From NCBI GenBank assembly GCA_004558035.1, contig SFEJ01000007.1, positions 1 to 64,000 on the forward strand: DNA of 64,000 nt, read 5' to 3'. This DNA comes from Opitutia bacterium (lineage in GTDB: Bacteria; Verrucomicrobiota; Verrucomicrobiae; Opitutales; UBA953). Of this stretch, positions 27,250-36,456 are shown in pieces. The position numbers and the translations under genes are program-made. Position 1 is the stretch's first letter. Each line of letters begins with the position of its first letter. The notes under the pieces were generated by a model. The model was not told the origin of the DNA, did no database searches, and saw only the letters and a list, made by a program, of their open reading frames with translations.

Positions 27250-27891
27250 TCAGGAGGCGAAGAGGACGCCCGCGGCGATGGCGAAGAGCGTCAGCGCGGT
27301 CGCCGCGTTCAGGACGCGCGCGGAGGCGGGGCGTTCCCGCAGCGCCCGCGAGAGCCTTCCCGCGAAGACGGCGACGCACGAAAAGACCGCCAGCGCCTGA
27401 GCGGAAAAAATCGCGCCGAGCAGGAGCAGGCACGCGCGCGGATCCGCGACGTCGCGCGGGAGAAACTGCGGGAGGAACGCGAGGAAAAAGACGATGAGCT
27501 TCGGGTTGAGCGTCGCCATCAGCAGCCCCGTCGCCCACAGCCGCGGGAACGCTCCCGCGCGCTTCGCCGCGCCCGCGCCCGCCGATGTTCCCGCGGCGGG
27601 ATTTTCTCCGCGATGCCGCCACGCGCGGACGCCGAGAAAGATCAGGTACGCCGCGCCGAGCCATTTCACCGCGCCGAACAGCGCGGGCGACTGGCGAATG
27701 AGCAGGGAGACGCCGAACGCCGCGAGCGCCGTGTGCACGAACGTTCCCGTGATCAGCCCGCAGGCGACGGAAAATCCCGCCCGCGCGCCTTCGGCGAGGC
27801 TCTTCGCGAGCACGAAAAGAATGTCCGGCCCCGGCGCGAGCGTCAGCAGCACGGACGCGCTCAGAAACGAAAGCAGCGCGGAGATTTCCAT
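27250..27891 (-). CDS. LysE/RhtB family amino-acid exporter
   Basis: 213 residues with six hydrophobic helices. The start FLSASVLLTLAPGPDILFVLAKSLAEGARAGFSVACGLITGTFVHT is the RhtB/LysE signature, and LGAAYLIFLGVRAWR the second. Such proteins export amino acids such as threonine, homoserine or lysine. It begins 12 nt after ruvA and belongs to the same minus-strand series, although no functional link is evident. Confidence 0.88.
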   Translation of the reverse strand: MEISALLSFLSASVLLTLAPGPDILFVLAKSLAEGARAGFSVACGLITGTFVHTALAAFGVSLLIRQSPALFGAVKWLGAAYLIFLGVRAWRHRGENPAAGTSAGAGAAKRAGAFPRLWATGLLMATLNPKLIVFFLAFLPQFLPRDVADPRACLLLLGAIFSAQALAVFSCVAVFAGRLSRALRERPASARVLNAATALTLFAIAAGVLFAS

Positions 27892-27903
27892 GACGGCGGC
27901 GCG

Positions 27904-28524
27904 TCAGTTGCCGAGCGCGGCGCGGACGAGCGCCTCCGTCGAGGCGTCGTCGCCGCACTGCCGGAGCGCGCGGCGGACGGCCTTGTCCGCCTGGTCGAGC
28001 TTGAAGCCGAGCGCCGTGAGCGCGGCGACGGCGTCCGCCTGCGCCGAGGGCGTTCCCGCGTCGCCCGAGAGCGCCGTCGCCGGGATTTCGCCGCCTTTGG
28101 CGGGAGCGCTCTTCGCGGCGGCGCCGACCTTGTCGCGCAGCTCGACGACGAGGCGTTCCGCCGTCTTTTTCCCGATGCCGGGGCACTGCGAGAGCATGCC
28201 GACGTCGCCCGCGCGGATTGCGTCCCGGAGCACCGGCAGCGAGAGCCGCGAAAAGATCTTCAGCGCCGTTCCCGGCCCGATGCCGCTGACTTTTTCGATC
28301 AGCATCTTGAAGAAGTCGCGCTCTTCGGCGGCGGCGAATCCGTAGAGCGACTGGCCGTCCTCGCGGAACGTCTGCAGCGTGAACAGGCGGACGTTCCCGC
28401 CGACGTCGGGCAGTTTTTCCGCGGTCGAAAGCGGGATGTTGACCTCGTAGCCCACGCCGGCGCATTCGACGACGGCGCGGAAAATCGAGGCTTCGAGGAG
28501 TTTTCCGTTCAGAGAAACGATCAT
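27904..28524 (-). CDS. ruvA: Holliday junction branch migration protein RuvA
   Basis: 206 residues. The OB-fold domain (MIVSLNGKLLEASIFRAVVECAGVGYEVNIPLSTAEKLP...FTLQTFREDGQSLYGFAAAEERDFFKMLIEKVSGIGPGTALKI) carries the first HhH motif; a second HhH is in LSQCPGIGKKTAERLVVELRDK; domain III (AVAALTALGFKLDQADKAVRRA) binds RuvB. RuvA tetramers hold four-way junctions for RuvB. Start at 28524 overlaps the upstream epimerase stop by 4 nt (ATGA). ruvB and ruvC are not adjacent. Confidence 0.95.
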   Translation of the reverse strand: MIVSLNGKLLEASIFRAVVECAGVGYEVNIPLSTAEKLPDVGGNVRLFTLQTFREDGQSLYGFAAAEERDFFKMLIEKVSGIGPGTALKIFSRLSLPVLRDAIRAGDVGMLSQCPGIGKKTAERLVVELRDKVGAAAKSAPAKGGEIPATALSGDAGTPSAQADAVAALTALGFKLDQADKAVRRALRQCGDDASTEALVRAALGN

Positions 28525-29537
28525 GTTCTTCCTTTGTAAAGACTGACGAGACGCGCGAACGCCTCCGCGGGATCGACGACGGGCGCGTAGCCCAGATCGC
28601 GCCGCGCGGCGTCGATTTTGAACCAGTGGCTTTTCGCGAGTTCGGAGGCGACGAAGCGCGTCATCGGCGGCTCGCCCGCGACGGCGAAGAGCTTCCAGAA
28701 AATTTCGAGCAGCGTTCCCGCGAAGCGCGCCGAGCGGAAGGGCACGGCGCGGTCCGCGCGCGGGCGCGGCACGCCGACGCCTTCGAGAAACGCGCCGATC
28801 CAGTCCCAGAGCGCGACGGGAGCGCCGTCGGAAACGAAATAGGCTTTCCCGAAGACGCGCGCGTCGTCGCGGAAAAGCGCGTCGAGCGCGAGCATGTGCG
28901 CGTGCGCGGCGTTTTCGACGTGGGTGAGATCGACGCGGTTTTTGCCGTCGCCGACGATGCGCAGCCTGCCGAGCGACGCCTGCTCGAGGACGCGCGGAAT
29001 CAGGTGCGGATCGCCTTCGCCCCAGATCAGGTGCGGGCGCAGGGCGACCGTGCGCAGCTTCGGGCCGTCCGCCGCGAGCGCGAGGCGTTCCGCCTCCGCC
29101 TTCGAAAGCGCGTAGCGACAGGCGTCGGAGCGGGGCGAGCTGTACGGGAGCGATTCGTCTCCGCCGTCGATGTCGAGCCCGTTGAAGACGACGCTGGGCG
29201 TGCTCGTGTGCACGAGACGGCGCACGCCGGCTTCGCGGCAGGCGGCGATCACGTTGCGCGTTCCCGCGACGTTGGCGTCGAAATACGCGCGGCGGGAGCC
29301 CCAGACGCCGGCCTTGGCGGCGACGTGGAAGACGGCGTCCGCGCCGGCGAAGATTTCCGCGAGCCGCTTCGCGTCTTTGCCGACGTCGCACGAAAAATAC
29401 TCCGTCCCGGGCGTCTCGACGTCCGGCTTCTTCCGCCGCCCGACGACGCGCACGCTCCAGCCGCGTTCGAGACAGCGGCGCACGACGGCGCTTCCGAGAA
29501 ATCCGGTTCCGCCGGTCACGGCGATGATCTTTTCCAT
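28521..29537 (-). CDS. NAD(P)-dependent epimerase/3-beta-hydroxysteroid-dehydrogenase-like protein
   Basis: 338-residue extended short-chain dehydrogenase. TGGTGFLG near the N-terminus is the Rossmann dinucleotide loop, and YALSKAEAERL contains the catalytic Tyr-x3-Lys. The overall pattern (AGADAVFHVAAKAGVWGSRRAYFDANVAGTRNVIAACREAGVRRLVHTSTPSVVF) fits the 3-beta-HSD/isomerase branch, which includes OleD of olefin synthesis. No oleABC genes are in view, so the substrate is unknown. The ATG at 29537 was chosen because the Rossmann loop follows at once; the frame runs further upstream. It is translationally coupled to ruvA. Confidence 0.82.
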   Translation of the reverse strand: MEKIIAVTGGTGFLGSAVVRRCLERGWSVRVVGRRKKPDVETPGTEYFSCDVGKDAKRLAEIFAGADAVFHVAAKAGVWGSRRAYFDANVAGTRNVIAACREAGVRRLVHTSTPSVVFNGLDIDGGDESLPYSSPRSDACRYALSKAEAERLALAADGPKLRTVALRPHLIWGEGDPHLIPRVLEQASLGRLRIVGDGKNRVDLTHVENAAHAHMLALDALFRDDARVFGKAYFVSDGAPVALWDWIGAFLEGVGVPRPRADRAVPFRSARFAGTLLEIFWKLFAVAGEPPMTRFVASELAKSHWFKIDAARRDLGYAPVVDPAEAFARLVSLYKGRT

Positions 29538-29680
29538 GCGCGCATCATACGGCAATTCTCCCGAAAATGAAAGGCGGAGAATGCGGGCGTTCCCGTCTCC
29601 CGAAGTTTCCGCGCGTGTTTCGCGGGCGAAATCGCGCTTTTCATTTACGGGCATTTGGCGTATCTTAAATTCCCAAGGTT

Positions 29681-31303
29681 ATGAAATACATTTTTGTCAC
29701 AGGCGGAGTAGTTTCTTCTTTGGGAAAAGGGCTTACGGCGGCGGCGCTCGGCGCGCTGCTGGAGCTGCGCGGGCTGAAGGTGCGCATGCAAAAATTCGAC
29801 CCGTATCTTAACGTGGATCCGGGCACGATGTCGCCGTATCAGCACGGCGAGGTCTTCGTCACCGACGACGGCGCGGAGACGGACCTCGACCTCGGTCACT
29901 ACGAGCGCTTCACGTCGGGAACGCTCTCGCGCGACAATTCCGTCTCTTCCGGCAAGATCTACGAGGCCGTGATCGCGAAGGAGCGCCGCGGCGACTATCT
30001 CGGCAAGACCGTGCAGGTGATTCCGCACGTCACGAACGAGATCAAGGAGCGTATCGTGCGCGGCGGCGAAGGCGTGGACGTGCTGATCACGGAGCTCGGC
30101 GGGACGACGGGCGACATCGAGGGGCTGCCGTTCCTCGAGGCGCTGCGCCAGTTCCAGCTCGACAAGGGGCGCGACAACGTCTGCTTCGTGCACTGCGCGC
30201 TCGTTCCCTACATCCGCGCCGCGGGCGAGATGAAGACGAAGCCCGCGCAGCAGTCCACCGCGAAACTGCGCGAGATCGGCATCCAGCCCGACATTCTCGT
30301 CTGCCGCACGGAGCGCCCGCTGACGCTCGAGATGCGCCAGAAGATGAGCCTTTACTGCAACGTTCCCGTGAGCGCCGTCGTCGAGTGCCGCGACGTGCCG
30401 TTCTCGATCTACGAGCTGCCGCTGATGCTCGCGACGGAGCACCTCGACAACGAGGTCATCAAGTCGCTCCATCTCGAAAATCATCCGCACATCCGCCACC
30501 GCAATCTGCTGCAGTGGAAGGACATCGTCCGCCGCCTGAAATACCCGGCGCATCACGTGAAGATCGGCGTCGTCGGCAAATACATCGAGCTGCAGGACGC
30601 CTACAAGTCCATTTACGAGGCGATCACGCACGGCGGGATCGCGAACGACTGCGGCGTGGAGATCAAGCGCATCGACTCCGAAAATCTGACGGAGCAGGGC
30701 GCCGAGGCGCTGAAGGACCTGGACGGCATTCTCGTTCCCGGCGGCTTCGGCGACCGCGGCATTCCCGGGAAAATCTTCGCGGCGCGCTACGCCCGCGAAG
30801 GCGGCGTGCCGTATTTCGGCATCTGCCTGGGCATGCAGATTGCCGTCATCGAATACGCGCGCGACGTGCTCGGGCTCGCGGACGCGACTTCGACCGAGTT
30901 CGATCCCGCGACGAAGAATCCCGTCGTGGACATCATGGAAGAGCAGAAGAAGATCGTGAACAAGGGCGCGTCGATGCGCCTCGGCGCCTACGCCTGTTCG
31001 CTCGTCGCGGGAACGCGCGCGCGGGAGGCCTACGGCGCGGACGCGATTCAGGAACGCCACCGCCACCGCTACGAATACAACAACCGCTACCGCGACGCGC
31101 TCGTCGCCGCGGGGCTGAAGGTCGCGGGCGTGAACGCCGAGCTCGATCTCGTCGAGATCGTCGAGGCGGAGAATCATCCGTGGTACGTCGGCGTGCAGTT
31201 CCATCCGGAATTCAAGTCGAAGCCCTCGGCGCCGCACCCGCTCTTCGCGGCGTTCATCAAGGCCGCGCTCGAGCGCCGGACGCGCCTTTCCGCGGCGAAA
31301 TGA
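29681..31303 (+). CDS. pyrG: CTP synthase
   Basis: Makes CTP from UTP, ATP and glutamine. 540 residues, normal length. The N-terminal synthase domain begins MKYIFVTGGVVSSLGKGLTAAALG and has LNVDPGTMSPYQHGEVFV; the C-terminal class I glutaminase has the nucleophile in YFGICLGMQ and the His/Glu of GVQFHPEFKSKP. An AAGG Shine-Dalgarno precedes the ATG. It is followed by an inverted pair of the GGGAACG word and then slyD. Confidence 0.97.
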   Translation: MKYIFVTGGVVSSLGKGLTAAALGALLELRGLKVRMQKFDPYLNVDPGTMSPYQHGEVFVTDDGAETDLDLGHYERFTSGTLSRDNSVSSGKIYEAVIAKERRGDYLGKTVQVIPHVTNEIKERIVRGGEGVDVLITELGGTTGDIEGLPFLEALRQFQLDKGRDNVCFVHCALVPYIRAAGEMKTKPAQQSTAKLREIGIQPDILVCRTERPLTLEMRQKMSLYCNVPVSAVVECRDVPFSIYELPLMLATEHLDNEVIKSLHLENHPHIRHRNLLQWKDIVRRLKYPAHHVKIGVVGKYIELQDAYKSIYEAITHGGIANDCGVEIKRIDSENLTEQGAEALKDLDGILVPGGFGDRGIPGKIFAARYAREGGVPYFGICLGMQIAVIEYARDVLGLADATSTEFDPATKNPVVDIMEEQKKIVNKGASMRLGAYACSLVAGTRAREAYGADAIQERHRHRYEYNNRYRDALVAAGLKVAGVNAELDLVEIVEAENHPWYVGVQFHPEFKSKPSAPHPLFAAFIKAALERRTRLSAAK

Positions 31304-31309
31304 GCTTCG

Positions 31310-31343
31310 CGCGGGAACGCGGTTCCGTTCCGCCGTTCCCGCG
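31310..31343. repeat. Inverted pair of CGCGGGAACG words after pyrG
   Basis: CGCGGGAACG (31310-31319) and CGTTCCCGCG (31334-31343) are perfect reverse complements with a 14-nt loop, 7 nt past the pyrG stop. Likely forms a terminator-like hairpin. Confidence 0.75.
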
Positions 31344-31379
31344 TCATTCAATTTCAATTACGTTTTTCTCAAGGACTTT

Positions 31380-31946
31380 ATGAAGATTCAAGACAACCAC
31401 GTGGTGGGCTTCCACTACACGCTGAAGGACAAGGACGGGAACGTCATCGATTCCTCCGACGGGCGCGAGCCGCTCGAATACCTGCACGGCGCGGGCAACA
31501 TCATTCCCGGGCTCGAGAGCGAGCTCGTCGGCCTCGCGGTCGGCGACAAAAAAAGCGTCGTCGTCGCGCCGGAGCTCGGCTACGGCGTCAAGCGCGACGA
31601 TCTGGTGATTTCCGTTCCGCGCAAAAACATCGAATTCGAGGGCGACATCGTTCCCGGCATGCGCTTCCACGCGCAGGCGGCGGACGGGAACGTCCACGCG
31701 TTCACCGTCGTCGAAAGCGACGCCGAGAACGTGAAGATGGACGGCAACCACCCGCTCGCGGGCGTGACGCTCTTCTTCGACGTGGAGATCGCCTCGGTGC
31801 GCGAGGCGACGAAGCGCGAGATCGCCGAAGGCCATCCGCACATGCCGGGCTGCTCCTGCGGCTGCCACGGCGGCGACGGCGAAGGTGAATGCTGCGGCGG
31901 CGATTGCGGCTGCGACGGCGACTGCGACTGTGGCTGCGGCGACTGA
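31380..31946 (+). CDS. slyD: FKBP-type peptidyl-prolyl isomerase, SlyD-like
   Basis: 188 residues. The FKBP domain (HYTLKDKDGNVIDSSDGREPLEYLHGAGNIIPGLESELVGLAVGDKKSVVVAPELGYG) with the inserted IF chaperone flap (~70-130) is typical for SlyD. From ~150 the tail is Cys/His/Gly/Asp-rich (about ten Cys in the last 35 residues, in CSCGC, ECCGGDCGC and DCDCGCGD clusters). It is a metal-binding tail of the kind that delivers Ni2+ in SlyD, here richer in Cys than His. thrS starts 23 nt later. Confidence 0.92.
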   Translation: MKIQDNHVVGFHYTLKDKDGNVIDSSDGREPLEYLHGAGNIIPGLESELVGLAVGDKKSVVVAPELGYGVKRDDLVISVPRKNIEFEGDIVPGMRFHAQAADGNVHAFTVVESDAENVKMDGNHPLAGVTLFFDVEIASVREATKREIAEGHPHMPGCSCGCHGGDGEGECCGGDCGCDGDCDCGCGD

Positions 31947-31952
31947 AACCGC

Positions 31953-31960
31953 GAAAGGAG
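31953..31960 (+). promoter_or_regulatory. Shine-Dalgarno site fixing the thrS start
   Basis: AAAGGAG lies 9-10 nt before the ATG at 31970 and after the slyD stop, so the thrS product truly starts there and lacks a TGS domain. Confidence 0.75.
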
Positions 31961-31969
31961 AAACGACAC

Positions 31970-33829
31970 ATGGCAACTTTGACGCCCATCGAAGAACTCC
32001 GCCACAGCGCGGCGCACGTGCTCGGCGCGGCCGTTCTGCGGCTGTTCCCGGAAGCGCAGCTCGACGTCGGTCCCGCCGTCGAAAACGGCTTTTACTACGA
32101 CTTCGACCTCGAGCACAAGTTCACCGCCGAAGACCTCGAAAAAATCGAGGCGGAGATGAAGAAGATCTCCAAGGAGAACCAGAAGTTCGAATTCACCGAA
32201 GTCTCCCGCGAGGAAGCCGAAAAGCTCGTCGCGGAAACGCCCTATCTGCGCGAATTCAAGCCCGGCCGCCTGGCGGACATTCCCGAGGGCGAGAAGATCA
32301 CGTTCTACCGCAACGGCGAATTTCTCGACCTGTGCCGCGGTCCGCACGTGCGCTACACGTCGCAGATCAAGGCGTTCAAGCTCATGTCCGTCGCGGGCGC
32401 GTATCACCGCGGGAACGAGAACAACAAGCAGCTGCAGCGCATCTACGGCGTCGCGTTCGCGTCGAAGGACGAGCTCGCCGCCTACCTCACGAATCTCGAA
32501 GAGGCGAAGAAGCGCGACCACCGCAAGCTCGGCCGCGAGCTCAGGCTCTTCCACATCGACGAGGACGTCGGCCAGGGGCTGATTCTGTGGACGCCGAACG
32601 GCGCGATCGTGCGCCAGGAGCTGCAGACGTTCATTTCCGAGCAGCTCTTCCGTCAGGACTACAAGCAGGTCTTCACGCCGAACATCGGCAACCTGAACCT
32701 TTACCGTACGTCCGGGCACTTTCCTTACTACCGCGAGTCGCAGTTCACGCCCGTCATCGACCAGGAGCAGATTCAGAAGCTCGCGACGGAGGGCAAGTCC
32801 TGCGCCGACCTCGCGAACCTGCTCACCGCGGGCCAGCTCGACGGCTTCCTGCTCAAGCCGATGAACTGCCCGCACCACATCAAGATCTTCGCGTCGCAGC
32901 CGCATTCGTACCGCGATCTGCCCGTGCGCCTCGCCGAGTTCGGCACCGTCTATCGCTGGGAGCAGTCCGGCGAGCTGAACGGCCTCACGCGTGTGCGAGG
33001 CTTCACGCAGGACGACGGTCACCTCTTCTGCACGGAAGATCAGATCGGGCAGGAGGTGCTCGGCTGCCTCGAGCTCGTGAAGATCATTCTCTCGACGCTG
33101 GGCATGACGAATTATTCCGTGCGCGTCGGGCTGCGCGATCCCGAGTCGTCGAAGTACATCGGCACGGACGAAAACTGGAACAAGGCCGAAAACGCGTGCC
33201 GCGCGGCGGCGGCGACGCTCGGCGTTCCCGTCAGCGAGGAAAAGGGCGAGGCCGCGTTCTACGGTCCGAAGATCGACTTCGTCGTGAAGGACGTCCTCGG
33301 GCGCGGCTGGCAGCTCGGCACCGTGCAGGTGGACTTCAATCTGCCGGAGCGCTTCAAGCTCGAATACTCCGGTCCGGACAACCGCCCGTGCCGCCCGGTG
33401 ATGATTCACCGCGCGCCGTTCGGCTCGATGGAGCGCTTCGTCGGCATCCTCATCGAACATTTCGCGGGAGACTTCCCGACGTGGCTCGCGCCGGAGCAGG
33501 TGCGCATCCTGCCGCTGAACGACTCGCTCGTTCCCGCGGCGCGCAAGATGCGCGACGAGCTCAAGGCGCACCGCATCCGCGCCGGCGTGGACGAGCATTC
33601 CGACAAGCTCGGCGCGAAAATCCGCCGCGCCGAACTCGACAAGGTGCCGCACATGCTCGTCGTCGGCGCGAAGGAGATGGAGGCAGGGCTCGTCAACGTG
33701 CGTTCCCGCGCGGACAAGTCTCTCGAAGGCTCGTGCACGCTGCAGGCGTTCATCGACAGGCTGCTGCCGATCATTCGCGAACGCCGCCTCTCGCCCGATT
33801 CGCCCACGGCGAAGAAGGCCGGAGCCTGA
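31970..33829 (+). CDS. thrS: Threonyl-tRNA synthetase lacking the TGS domain
   Basis: Class II synthetase charging tRNA-Thr. 619 residues. It opens directly in the N2 editing domain (HSAAHVLGAAVLRLFPEAQLDVGPAVENGFYYDF) without the ~60-residue TGS domain that starts E. coli ThrS. The catalytic domain has the zinc ligands Cys (MNCPHHIKIF) and His (QDDGHLFC, MIHRAPFGSMERF), and the C-terminal anticodon-binding domain is complete. A strong Shine-Dalgarno and an upstream stop codon region in slyD support this start. Confidence 0.95.
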   Translation: MATLTPIEELRHSAAHVLGAAVLRLFPEAQLDVGPAVENGFYYDFDLEHKFTAEDLEKIEAEMKKISKENQKFEFTEVSREEAEKLVAETPYLREFKPGRLADIPEGEKITFYRNGEFLDLCRGPHVRYTSQIKAFKLMSVAGAYHRGNENNKQLQRIYGVAFASKDELAAYLTNLEEAKKRDHRKLGRELRLFHIDEDVGQGLILWTPNGAIVRQELQTFISEQLFRQDYKQVFTPNIGNLNLYRTSGHFPYYRESQFTPVIDQEQIQKLATEGKSCADLANLLTAGQLDGFLLKPMNCPHHIKIFASQPHSYRDLPVRLAEFGTVYRWEQSGELNGLTRVRGFTQDDGHLFCTEDQIGQEVLGCLELVKIILSTLGMTNYSVRVGLRDPESSKYIGTDENWNKAENACRAAAATLGVPVSEEKGEAAFYGPKIDFVVKDVLGRGWQLGTVQVDFNLPERFKLEYSGPDNRPCRPVMIHRAPFGSMERFVGILIEHFAGDFPTWLAPEQVRILPLNDSLVPAARKMRDELKAHRIRAGVDEHSDKLGAKIRRAELDKVPHMLVVGAKEMEAGLVNVRSRADKSLEGSCTLQAFIDRLLPIIRERRLSPDSPTAKKAGA

Positions 33830-33843
33830 CGCGCTCCGCCGAG

Positions 33844-33882
33844 CCGGCGCGGGAACGCCTCCCGAACGCGTTCCCGCGCCGG
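33844..33882. repeat. 15-bp inverted repeat built from GGGAACG words after thrS
   Basis: Positions 33844-33858 are perfectly complementary to 33868-33882, with a 9-nt loop, 14 nt past the thrS stop. Each arm contains GCGGGAACGC. Terminator-like despite the lack of a T-run. Confidence 0.8.
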
Positions 33883-33938
33883 ACTTCGGATTTCCCCCTT
33901 TTTCCGTTTTCGCCTTTCAACTTTCCGCTTCACGCCCC

Positions 33939-36452
33939 ATGCCTTCCATCCTGAAAAAGATTTCCGATTTTCTGGGTTTCCCCGCCTTCGCCAACGCGTC
34001 TTCTTCCGAATCCGCCTCGCTCGAACGCGCGATGTGGATTTCGAGCAACACGGGCATCGTTCAGCTTTCCTGCGATTGGCGCGACGCGCGCAAAATGCCG
34101 CCGCTGAAGCTGAAGTCCGGCGTCGCGATCCGCGAGATCGTCCGCGTGCCGCCGCTCATCGCCGGGATCACTCACGGCTATTACTTCAACGGCGCGGACG
34201 TCGTCTTCGTGCTTCATCCGAAGCTCTACCGCAATCACCACCTGACGCCGGAATCGGAAATCTTCGTCGCGGGCGACTTCAACGACTGGCAGCAGGCGAT
34301 CGGCAATCCCGACTGGCGGCTGCGGCGCAAGGTCATGGGACAGCACGACATCTGGGAGCTGACGGTGCCGCTCGTGCGCGTGTTCCGTAGCGAAGGCGTC
34401 GAAAAAATCTCCTTCAAGTTCGTGACGGCTTCGTCCGAATGGCTCGGGCCGCCGTCGCAGGCGGTGAACATCGTGCTCGACGAGAACGGGAACGGCAACC
34501 TGAGCGCGAACCGCCGCCAGACCGGCTGGCACGTCTTCCAGTTCGTCTGCGAACGCGCGGTGGACTTCAATTCGCCCGAAGAGCTCATCTGGGACAGCCC
34601 GCGGCGGGAACACTCGATTCCCGTGCGCACGGGCTTCATGACGTCGAGAATCTTTTCGCCGCTTCAGATGGGGTCCGTCGTCTCCCGCGACGGCAGGAAG
34701 ACGACGTTCCGCCTCTTCGCGCCGCGCGCGCAGGGCGTCGCGCTGGAGTTCTGGAGCGGGAACGTCGCGCGGCGCCGCGTCGAGCTCTCTCCGACCGAGG
34801 CCGGCGTCTGGGAATACGTCTTCGACGGCAATCTGTCGGGCTGCTTCTACTATTTCTACGTCCGCGGGATCAACGCGGACAACACGTCGGCGTTCCTCGA
34901 GACGGCGGCGATTCTGGATCCCTACGCCAAGGCGTGCTGCGGCCGCGACGGTCCGGCGATCGTCGTGGACGAAAACAAGTTCGGCTTCCCGAAAAAGCGC
35001 TTCTGCGCGCCGCATGTCGCCGACCTCGTCATCGCCGAAGTGCACCTGCGCGACCTGATCGCTCGCGTGCCGCGCTTCGCCGGGAAGAAGACGCTCGGCT
35101 TCAGCGATCTCGCGGCGTGGGTGCGCTCTCCGGACTGCTATCTGAAGGAGCTCGGCGTGAACGCCGTCGAGCTGCAGCCGATTCAGGAATTCGACGCCGA
35201 AAAGCGCGAGGACTACCATTGGGGCTACATGACGAACAACTGGTTCTCGCCCGCCTCGCACTACGCCGTCGATCCCGCTTCGGGCGCGCAGACGGAGGAA
35301 TTCCGCGACCTCGTGGACGCGTTTCACGAGGCGGGAATCGCCGTCCTGCTCGACGTCGTCTACAATCACGTCGGCGAGCCGAATCACCTCTTCCGCATCG
35401 ACAAGAACTACTATTTCCACCTCGACCCGCACGGCAACTTCACGAACTGGAGCGGCTGCGGGAACGACTACGACGCGGACAACCCGATGGCGCGCAAGCT
35501 CGTCTGCGACAGCCTGATCTGGATGCTCGAACGCTACGGCGTGGACGGCTTCCGCTTCGACCTCGCGGAGCTGATCGGCGTTCCCGCGCTGCGCGTCGTC
35601 GAATCCGCCGTGCGGGAACGCTTCCCGGACGTCGTGCTCATCGCCGAGCCGTGGAGCTTCCGCGGGCACATCGCCGCGAACCTGCGCACGACCTCGTTCT
35701 CCTCGTGGAACGACGGCTTCCGCGACTACGCCGCGAAGTACGTGCACAACTGCGTCAATCTCGACGGCTTCCGCTATTTCCTCGCCGGCTCGCCGGAGTA
35801 CTTCGCGACGTTCCCGGCGCAGACCGTCAACTACACCGAATCGCACGACGACCGCTGCTGGCTCGACAAGATCACGGAATGCGGCAACTCCGACGCCGAA
35901 AATCCGACCGAGCGCGACCGTCGCCGCACGCACATCATGTTCGCGTTCCTGCTTTCCGCGCTCGGCACGCCGATGGTCGCCGAAGGGCAGGATTTTCTCC
36001 GCACGAAAAACGGCAAGAACAACACCTATCTCGACGGCGAGGCGAACGCGCTCGACTATTCCCGCCTCAAGCGCTTCGCGGGAACGCACGCGTTCGTGCG
36101 CGGTTGGATCCGCTTCCGCCTCTCGCCGCGCGGCCGCCTCTTCCGCCAGCGCGCGCACGTCTCCCGCGAGTTCTTCCGCTTTTATCCCGACCAGCGCAAC
36201 ACTGCCGTCGTCGCGATCTACAACGCGGATTTTTCTCAGGGGAAAATGCGCTACGCGCTCATGCTCAATCCCCAGCTCGAGCCCGCGACCGTGCAGATCC
36301 AGAAGACCGCGCTCGACGGCTTCCGCCAGATCGCGAACTCGCAGAAAATCGACCTCGACGGCGTTCCCGCCGAAGCCGGGTTCTCGCACGAAGGCGGATT
36401 CATGACGCTCCCGCCGCTTTCCGTCGCGCTCTGGATCGCCGGAGAAGACTGA
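33939..36452 (+). CDS. GH13 family alpha-glucan enzyme (pullulanase/glycogen debranching-like)
   Basis: 837 residues. An N-terminal region includes an AMPK-type glycogen-binding segment (EIFVAGDFNDWQQ, ~110), then a CBM48-like domain (~240-340), then the alpha-amylase barrel. Catalytic residues are all visible: nucleophile D541 in GFRFDLAEL, acid/base E570 in LIAEPW, and D637 in TESHDD. VLLDVVYNHVGE is conserved region I. The domain order and the WGYMTNNWFSPASHYA phrase favour a debranching-type enzyme (pullulanase/GlgX-like) over a branching enzyme; the bond specificity is not certain. No signal peptide is evident, so it probably acts on intracellular glycogen. Confidence 0.85.
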   Translation: MPSILKKISDFLGFPAFANASSSESASLERAMWISSNTGIVQLSCDWRDARKMPPLKLKSGVAIREIVRVPPLIAGITHGYYFNGADVVFVLHPKLYRNHHLTPESEIFVAGDFNDWQQAIGNPDWRLRRKVMGQHDIWELTVPLVRVFRSEGVEKISFKFVTASSEWLGPPSQAVNIVLDENGNGNLSANRRQTGWHVFQFVCERAVDFNSPEELIWDSPRREHSIPVRTGFMTSRIFSPLQMGSVVSRDGRKTTFRLFAPRAQGVALEFWSGNVARRRVELSPTEAGVWEYVFDGNLSGCFYYFYVRGINADNTSAFLETAAILDPYAKACCGRDGPAIVVDENKFGFPKKRFCAPHVADLVIAEVHLRDLIARVPRFAGKKTLGFSDLAAWVRSPDCYLKELGVNAVELQPIQEFDAEKREDYHWGYMTNNWFSPASHYAVDPASGAQTEEFRDLVDAFHEAGIAVLLDVVYNHVGEPNHLFRIDKNYYFHLDPHGNFTNWSGCGNDYDADNPMARKLVCDSLIWMLERYGVDGFRFDLAELIGVPALRVVESAVRERFPDVVLIAEPWSFRGHIAANLRTTSFSSWNDGFRDYAAKYVHNCVNLDGFRYFLAGSPEYFATFPAQTVNYTESHDDRCWLDKITECGNSDAENPTERDRRRTHIMFAFLLSALGTPMVAEGQDFLRTKNGKNNTYLDGEANALDYSRLKRFAGTHAFVRGWIRFRLSPRGRLFRQRAHVSREFFRFYPDQRNTAVVAIYNADFSQGKMRYALMLNPQLEPATVQIQKTALDGFRQIANSQKIDLDGVPAEAGFSHEGGFMTLPPLSVALWIAGED

Positions 36453-36456
36453 AAAA

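Noticed and set aside
26338..28539. A 733-codon plus-strand frame over zupT, lysE-like and ruvA
   Set aside because: Antisense to three recognisable genes; composition is Arg/Glu-rich with no motif.
31889..31969. Upstream extension of thrS into slyD
   Set aside because: Those codons encode a Leu/Arg shadow of the Cys-rich slyD tail. A strong Shine-Dalgarno supports the start at 31970.
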